From assembly GCA_963281255.1 (NCBI GenBank), contig OY725492.1, forward strand, positions 2,713,696 to 2,777,695: a stretch of 64,000 nucleotides of DNA. The letters run 5' to 3'. Origin of the DNA: Aphrocallistes beatrix (lineage: Eukaryota > Porifera > Hexactinellida > Sceptrulophora > Aphrocallistidae). The notes beneath the pieces were generated by a model, which saw only the letters and a program-made list of their open reading frames with translations, made no database searches and was not told the origin of the DNA. The translations under genes and the position numbers were made by a program. Below are positions 58,379-64,000 of the stretch, in pieces; within the stretch, counting starts at the first letter, position 1, and each line of letters starts with the position of its first letter.

Positions 58379-59065
58379 ACTTCATTAAAGAGCAGCGCTC
58401 CCGAAAATATGGAGTGCACTCCACCTCGGTAGAAGAGAACTATATATTATATTGTCACCAGCGAAATGACACCGGAACCTTCCTAAATAACGATTATTTA
58501 TGGTTCTTAGATTTAACACATAAGCGTGACTGAGTACATGTCAGCTGTCTTTTCAAGGATCTTGATAGGCTCAGAATCAGGTTCAGAGAGATTATTTTAG
58601 ACATGTCAAGTGTTTTGAGCTCTCTGAGAGTTGGAATGAGTTGAGTCTTGTACATTAGAGTGTGTAAAAAAGTTAAGATGATTACCCTTAAAATAGTTTA
58701 CTTTGATGACCAAATGTTCACCATAAAAAATTCAAGCAATTTGGAGATGATTTAGTGGTCGCGCAAGGTAGGCTTCTCCACTCTATAATGTACATCTAAC
58801 GTCCAAAGGTAGGATGACATACTTCCTCTACACAGAAATGACATTCTAGATTCAGAGAGTGGAACATCACGTAGGTACAATTACGTAGAGTAATAATATG
58901 CTTGCAGTACTCGATGGAATGGCGTCATCAGGTTGTAGGTTAGTTCACTGTAGCTCAATCTCCACTAATTAGGTTAGAACAGGAACTTCTTCACAACTGT
59001 TCAATCCTATTCTATGCAAAAAAACTAACCTCAACCCCTGAGTGTTTGTGCTCAGCAGTTGTAGG
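58379..59065. repeat. Intergenic stretch with a 143-bp palindromic-end element
   Basis: At 58651-58793, TACATTAGAGTG and its near-complement CACTCTATAATGTA bound text that matches the outer arm of the foldback at 20518-21640 (GATGATTACCCTT, TTTACTTTGAT, AAATGTTCACC, GATGATTTAGTGG, GCGCAAGGTAGGCTTCTCC). It is a short deletion form of that family. No gene is seen here. Confidence 0.6.
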
Positions 59066-59349
59066 CAGGGTTGGCTAATTTAACCACCCCCCGGGTTAAA
59101 CCCGGGCTGGGTAAAATCCCTTTTGTGGGTTAAACTGGGTTAAAGTGGGTTTTATTCTAATGTATTTGTAAATCAAGTTAATTTTAGCAATATCAATTGT
59201 TTGGATTAAAAATTCTTATTCTGCAAGTATTATATTGAGATTCCGTAATGATGTCTTTAATAAGACCTGATGTACGAACAATGGAATTTTTTAAAAGTTA
59301 CAATCTGAGGTGCTTTAAGTAAACAAGGATATTACTATTATATAGAGCA

Positions 59350-60398
59350 GGGGCCTTATTCTCAGATCGACTTAAACTTAAACTTAACTTAAACTAAGTA
59401 AAAACTAAGTATTTACTTAGTTTTATTTGGTATACTTAGTATTTACTTAGTTTTTTGTTTAAAACTAAGTAAAAACTAAGTAAAAACTAAGTTGGTATTC
59501 ACAGAACAAAACTAAGTAAATACTTAGTTTTTACTTAGTTTTTACTTAGTTTTGATGAATACTTAGTTTTTACTTAGTTTTTACTTAGTTTTGATGAATA
59601 CTTAGTTTTTACTTAGTATTTACTTAGTTTATTACTTAGTTTTTAACTTAAATGAATATATTTTTAAGTCGACATCGAAGGTGACTTAACTCACAATTTT
59701 GTTAAGAAAACATTATTTTACATCCTTGCAAAGAGAAAGATGTGAAAATAAATGTAATATTATTATTGAGAAGAACAATACGATCCAATTTTATCGCAAT
59801 TAGAACTCTATTTATTTGTTGTAGTCACCATTAGCTGTAGTATGCTTTTACGACATTGATTTGATTTACAGTAATTACCACAAAAATGTCTTCATCACTC
59901 AATATCTTACGTAAACGTGAAGCTGCTGAATAATCATTGCATGGTACGAGTAATATTATGATAATTATTATGAATTCAATATCGTTGAATGAGTCGATGG
60001 GATATGAATCATTTGACCTATCTCTAGATACCCTTTGATTGGCAAAACTATTAAATACAGTGTACTTAGTTTCTATGTCAAAATGAAACACAAACTTAGT
60101 ATGGGATTATTAAACTAAGTAAAGGAATAAGTAATAAATTAAGTTAAAATTAAATACTTATCCAAACTAAGTAAAAACTAAGTAGTTCTTAAGTTCGACG
60201 CATAAACTAAGTATTTACTTAGTAATTACTTAGTTTCGAGCAAAAAACTAAGTATGGATTTAAGTATAAGTATAGCTAAGAAAACTTAATGAAAACTAAG
60301 TAATTACTTAGTTTAAGTTAAGTTTAAGTTAAGTTTAAGTTAAGTTTAAGTTAAGTTTAAGTTAAGTTTAAGTTAAGTCAATCTGAGAATAGGGCCCC
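59350..60398. mobile_element. Transposon with long ends built of ACTTAGTTTTT units
   Basis: The ends are inverted: GGGGCCTTATTCTCAGATCG on the left and, from the right, GGGGCCCTATTCTCAGATTG. Each is followed by several hundred bases of iterated TTAAGTTTAAG and ACTAAGTAAAAACTAAGT-type units in both orientations. The centre (59690-60060) is unique, with a minus-strand frame at 60091-59831 of no recognised domain. No transposase is seen, and no clear target duplication was found. GGGGCC ends are reminiscent of PIF/Harbinger-related elements, but this is a guess. Confidence 0.6.
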
Positions 60399-60401
60399 AG
60401 T

Positions 60402-60640
60402 TTGTCTTTTTTACCTACTCTAATCATAGCGGTTACTACTTGTACATGTATAATAGCTAGTTTTGTTGGTTGCCCAGTGATGTTCAAAGCTTTTTATCTA
60501 AAAGTAGAAGGTTCCAAGGTGAGGCGCATAAATGCTTCAATTGAGCGGATATTTTCTAACTTTAGTTTAGTTCAGAACAAACTCGAAATAGATTAGACTT
60601 AGAGAACCAGCAAAATTGGTAACATGTTATCGCGAATTGA
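60402..60640 (+). pseudogene. hAT transposase dimerisation-domain fragment
   Basis: The frame contains ASIERIFSNFSLVQNKLEID, which matches the hAT dimer block (S-x3-ER-x-FS-x7-K-x-RNRL), then a stop and continued homology (KIGNMLSRIERF-like). The start of the frame belongs to the junction with the nested element, so only residues from about 60470 on are transposase. The rest of the enzyme is gone. Confidence 0.6.
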
Positions 60641-60903
60641 GAGGTTCAGTGAAGTTTGACTGGTGATTTGCTTTCATTTGTTTTGGATTTTCAATGGTGT
60701 ATTAGATTTGATATGCACCTCTTACAATAAATACACATAAAATTAATTATACGTTTGAAAACAAGGACAAAAACTGGGAAAATCCGTTTCTGGAGAATAA
60801 AACCCATTTTAACCCGGGTTAAACTATTTAAACCGGGTTTTACCCGGATTTAACCCACTGGGCTGGGCAAAACCTATTTAACCCGGGTTAAATTCCAACC
60901 CTG

Positions 60904-62062
60904 GTTGTAGGAGATGGTGTTTAAGTTTTGTGTCTCTAGGTCTTTATAGTTCCAAGTATTTGAGGCTGGAAAGTTTGCTGATATAAGGTAGCAGGGTGAC
61001 ACCAGTGAGTAGGGATTTGTATCAGCTTGTAATGCTATCTGAACGTTGGATAGTTGAGATAGGAGAGTTCCTAGCAGTTGTGTCGAGTCAGTATGAATAT
61101 CGAAGAGGTGTAAACCTGTCAGCTGTGAATTATTGAGGCGTGGAAAAAGGTGTGGACAAATGCATACTTCAAAATTCGGACAAATGCAGAACTTACAAAA
61201 ATCCATTCGGACAAATGCAGAACTTACAAAAATTTGTAAGAAATTCGGACAAATGCATGCGCCCCTCGTAACCATTGAAGTTCAGTGCTTTTCACAAGTC
61301 ATCAACTCTAATGACTCGAGTCATCGAAAAGAAAAGGTTATCAGTGGAAATCAGCTGATTAGCCATCTGCTGCATATACTGAGGTGTGAATATAGTCTAG
61401 AGTAAACACAAACTTGAATATGGTGTGTGAGAATATAGAAATAGATAACATTCTGAACTGAGTTAGTGGTACGTGTCGTGTATCGAAGTTAGGGTGGCGC
61501 AAAACAGACATAATAAACTACGTATATGGTGTTTCTTAACTAAAAATCTAGAGAATCATTCAATATAGAATAATGATGTTATAAACGGATATAAATACAT
61601 CTCCAAAGTATAAAATGTTGTTGCTTTTAATCAATTAAACTCAGACTGTGCATGGTTTTGAGTTTTCCAAACGTCGGGACCACTTTATAATACAATTCCA
61701 ATAGAAACAAACTAGATGAATGGGCGAATTTTCAAATTTGTTGAAATCTTTCCAAATGTTGTACATTAACTTAATACATCATTTGGTACAACATATAATT
61801 AGCTAAGGTGCATCTAAATATTTCGTTGATTTTTGCGCCATCCTAACGAAGTATATCAGCTGTATAGAGTAGAGGAGTGGTAGAGATTTTGGAAGCACTC
61901 TCACTCATTGGGAGGAGTGGCTATGTCGAAATACAAGCAGTGACTGAGGAAGGAATTTATTGAATTCACGAAATGATTTGGATCAGAGTCACAGCTGGTT
62001 TCAAACAACAATTCGGACAATGACACGAATTTCTCAGTAAAACTCGTTCAGTCCATTTACCT
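60904..62062. repeat. Intergenic stretch with a short tandem repeat
   Basis: At 61140-61255 the unit ATTCGGACAAATGCAGAACT followed by TACAAAAAT occurs about three times, with flanking partial units (GGACAAATGCATAC, GGACAAATGCATGC). The frames that read through it are products of the repeat. No gene is seen up to 62062. Confidence 0.55.
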
Positions 62063-62568
62063 TAGGGTTGCCAGATTTGGAATTGTTCAAAACCGGACAA
62101 ATCAACTTGTATATTCTAATTAAAGTACAAGCACTTTAATTCAATTCCCAGATGTTACTGTGGAAATTTATAGTTCATGGTAAACGGCTACTGTGTTTTT
62201 AGGCCATGCCTTAATTAAATGTATTGAAAAGTGAAAATCAAAGTGGTGCAGTCAATTTATCTTTCCTACGCAAGAGTAAACATCGTAAATGCATGTAAGA
62301 AACTAAGAATCTATATTTTATATATGATATTTTATCTTGGAAAAATATTTAGAATTGCTCCGCGCCGCCTTTAGAAGTGTTTTCTGATCAATAATAAATG
62401 TATACAATTCTTTGCATGAGAAAGGATAGTTCAGTTTGACACATAGCTCAGCTTTAACCATATCAGTACTTAGACGATTTCTCTCATCGGTCCAAAGATT
62501 CTTCATTAAATTGAAGTATCTCAAAACCGACATTAGAGAATCCAAACCGGACGCGCCTGGCAACCCTA
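62063..62568 (-). mobile_element. hAT element, deletion derivative
   Basis: The exact 8-bp duplication ATTTACCT lies at 62055-62062 and 62569-62576. The ends TAGGGTTGCCAG are perfectly inverted over 12 bases. Inside on the minus strand (62563-62318) is the C-terminal part of a hAT transposase: LWTDERNRLSTDMVKAEL and LNYPFSCKELYTFI, as in the dimer region, then a lysine-rich tail. Catalytic parts are missing; the 506-bp element is a deletion product that kept the enzyme's last exon-like piece. Confidence 0.8.
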
Positions 62569-62803
62569 ATTTACCTAGGTAAATCTGTAGGCTTGTTGTG
62601 GTTCTCAGATTACCTTAGTTCAGTTAGACACCTAAATAATGAGGCGCCCACTTAAGCAGCGTCTAGTTAGTAGGCTTAGAGCTCGTATATAAACATTCTA
62701 TACTCTTTATGAATCCAATAGTTCCTCTTACTTTTAGAGTGCCTATTTTAGCTATTAATTATAAATCTACGTTGTTCTTACCCACGTAACAATAACCGGT
62801 TAC

Positions 62804-63800
62804 TCAAACCATTGGACAGCGTTGTACTTGAGTTGCTGATGCATCGGCATCTGTTGACAACAGACCACACAGGAAGTGGGTTGCCATTCTGAAAATGGAA
62901 AAGTTGTCAACCGAATTGGTGATATAGCGATTACTCAAGCACTGATCCCGCCACGATTCCTTGCTCAGACAGCACCCACGAATTCTTGAATCTTGAAGTG
63001 CGAGAAAGACCACACACGGGTTATGCCTCCCAGTTGATCCTTCTTGATGTGTTCCTCCGCCAGGCCTAAGCACTGATAGGACTTCTCCTCTTTGTCTACT
63101 TTGAGCAGGATGTCTTTGGGGGAAATCAGATCTCGGCCGTAAGCCCAGGTATGCCATCTCGCCGATGCGATGCAGGCATTCCAGCACCGTGGGTCCGGGT
63201 GGAGCAGTGAGTCTTCTCAGCCGTCTCTGTCAGGCCATGCGCGACAACTTTCGCCGAATCACGAAGGTAATGAGCTGGGAGTAGAGGTGAGTGCGGGATT
63301 GTGCACTCACATCATCGCGACTTCGGATCAGCGCGGCGAAAAGAGAGGCGTTAACCAGCACTAACGACAGCTGACTCCCTTCTTCGTGTAGGTAGAAAAT
63401 TATGCGTAGTTGTTTCAGTTTCCCCTCTTCAGTCAGTTGGAGCCTGAAGTAAAGGTCTCTATTTTTAGTGGAGAACCCAAGCACTGATAGAACTCGATGC
63501 ATAGGGAATGGGTAGAGGAGATTGTAGTGTACGCTCCTGGTCGGCTGGTTAGCAGAATGGTTGACTGAGTGAGAGTTTTGAGGATGAGAAGGAGGTGGAG
63601 TAGCGTTTCTTGGAATAGAACTTCTTTTGTTTATTCATCCATGCTGTCGATGATGAGCAGTAAACTCTTCGTCCGATTCTAGGAGGTGTTTGACGAGTTC
63701 TTTCGACCAACTCGGCCCGACTGGCATCGATAGACACAGCCAGCCTTATATGAAATTCCATCAATGGATTTCCCTCCCGTCTCTTTCCATCTGATGCCAG
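62804..63800 (-). pseudogene. NACHT (NLR-type) gene fragment, decayed, inverse of the one at 1-655
   Basis: From right to left the minus strand shows a Walker-B-like piece at about 63665-63630 (LLIIDSMDE followed by a stop), then GFSTKNRDLYFRLQL and LVNASLFAALIRSRDD plus LYSQLITFVIRRKLSRM at 63475-63230, and MLECLHRIGEMAYLGL at 63187 with further decayed text to 62804. The order is the same as in the fragment at 1-655. Frame changes occur between every block, so it is a pseudogene, or exon debris of one. Function, if intact, would be cytosolic pattern sensing. Walker A was not found up to the window edge. Confidence 0.65.
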
Positions 63801-64000
63801 ACTGCACTTCGGTAGAGAACTAGTTCCCTCTTCCGAATCGGAACGAAGTGTTTGAGCTAAACACCTTTCACCAATACACGAAAGACATTAACCACAAACT
63901 GAAAAAATGCCGGGTACGCCAGTTGAATGTGAGCGAAATATTTCAGCCTTAAACCGATCAAAATCCGTGTTGAGGACAACAATGGGGCGTGATCGATTGT

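Larger units (their letters stand above)
59066..60903 (+). mobile_element. hAT transposon with an element nested inside
   Basis: The exact 8-bp duplication GTTGTAGG lies at 59058-59065 and 60904-60911. The ends are CAGGGTTGGCTAATTTAACC and, from the right, CAGGGTTGGAATTTAACCCG, with further mirrored GGGTTAAA motifs inside. A transposase remnant lies at 60470-60640 and a 1.05-kb inserted element at 59350-60398. Confidence 0.8.

Noticed and set aside
59380-60380. Iterated ACTTAGTTTTT/TTAAGTTT as a telomere-like array or CRISPR
   Set aside because: Units are of variable length, in both orientations, arranged symmetrically between inverted ends; there are no unique spacers and it is not a TTAGGG-type repeat. 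It is better read as transposon subterminal repeats.
1-64000. tRNA or rRNA genes
   Set aside because: I looked for A/B-box pairs and cloverleaf stems by eye and found none I could support; a tRNAscan-SE run would settle this.

Overview
The window is AT-rich, intron-containing metazoan DNA. A fibrocystin-L-like giant receptor, a coiled-coil NHL-repeat protein, a collagen-like protein, fragments of NACHT-type NLR genes and a wide mix of DNA transposons (Tc1, pogo/Tigger, hAT, P-like, Helitron-like) suggest an early-branching marine invertebrate; a demosponge fits best, but no species can be named from sequence alone. There are no bacterial features.

Layout. 1-655 (+) and about 62.8-63.8 kb (-) hold decayed fragments of two related NLR genes in opposite orientation. 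0.7-22 kb is a transposon graveyard: Helitron-like repeats, hAT-derived elements, a P-like element nested in a MITE and itself hit by a hAT MITE, a decayed pogo element sitting in one arm of an inverted repeat, and a foldback element hit by a Tigger-like MITE. 22.0-43.7 kb (+) is the dominant gene, a five-exon fibrocystin-L-like gene with a deduced product of about 5022 residues, of which exon 5 alone is 14.1 kb. 43.7-47.7 kb is again repeats, including a 385-bp deletion derivative of the pogo element and a Ty3/gypsy pol remnant. 47.8-49.1 kb (+) is a single-exon NHL-repeat gene. 50.7-52.2 kb (+) is a single-exon secreted protein in which a histidine-rich and collagenous segment is embedded in a degenerate serine-carboxypeptidase (S10) fold. 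52.4-54.9 kb is a Helitron-like copy whose TA microsatellite was invaded by a nearly intact Tc1 transposon next to a 200-base assembly gap. 55.3-63 kb holds LINE and Penelope-like reverse transcriptase remnants and two further hAT elements, one with an unusual element nested inside.

Working relationships. The three intact host genes encode two extracellular or membrane proteins and one probably intracellular adaptor. Nothing in the sequence shows that they act together. The fibrocystin-L-like protein and the collagen/carboxypeptidase-like protein both carry dibasic proprotein-convertase sites, so both may be processed on the secretory route. The most novel-looking object is the collagen/carboxypeptidase fusion at 50725-52248, followed by the kringle-bearing, nearly intron-free fibrocystin-L gene and the Helitron-like family with TC...CTTG ends.
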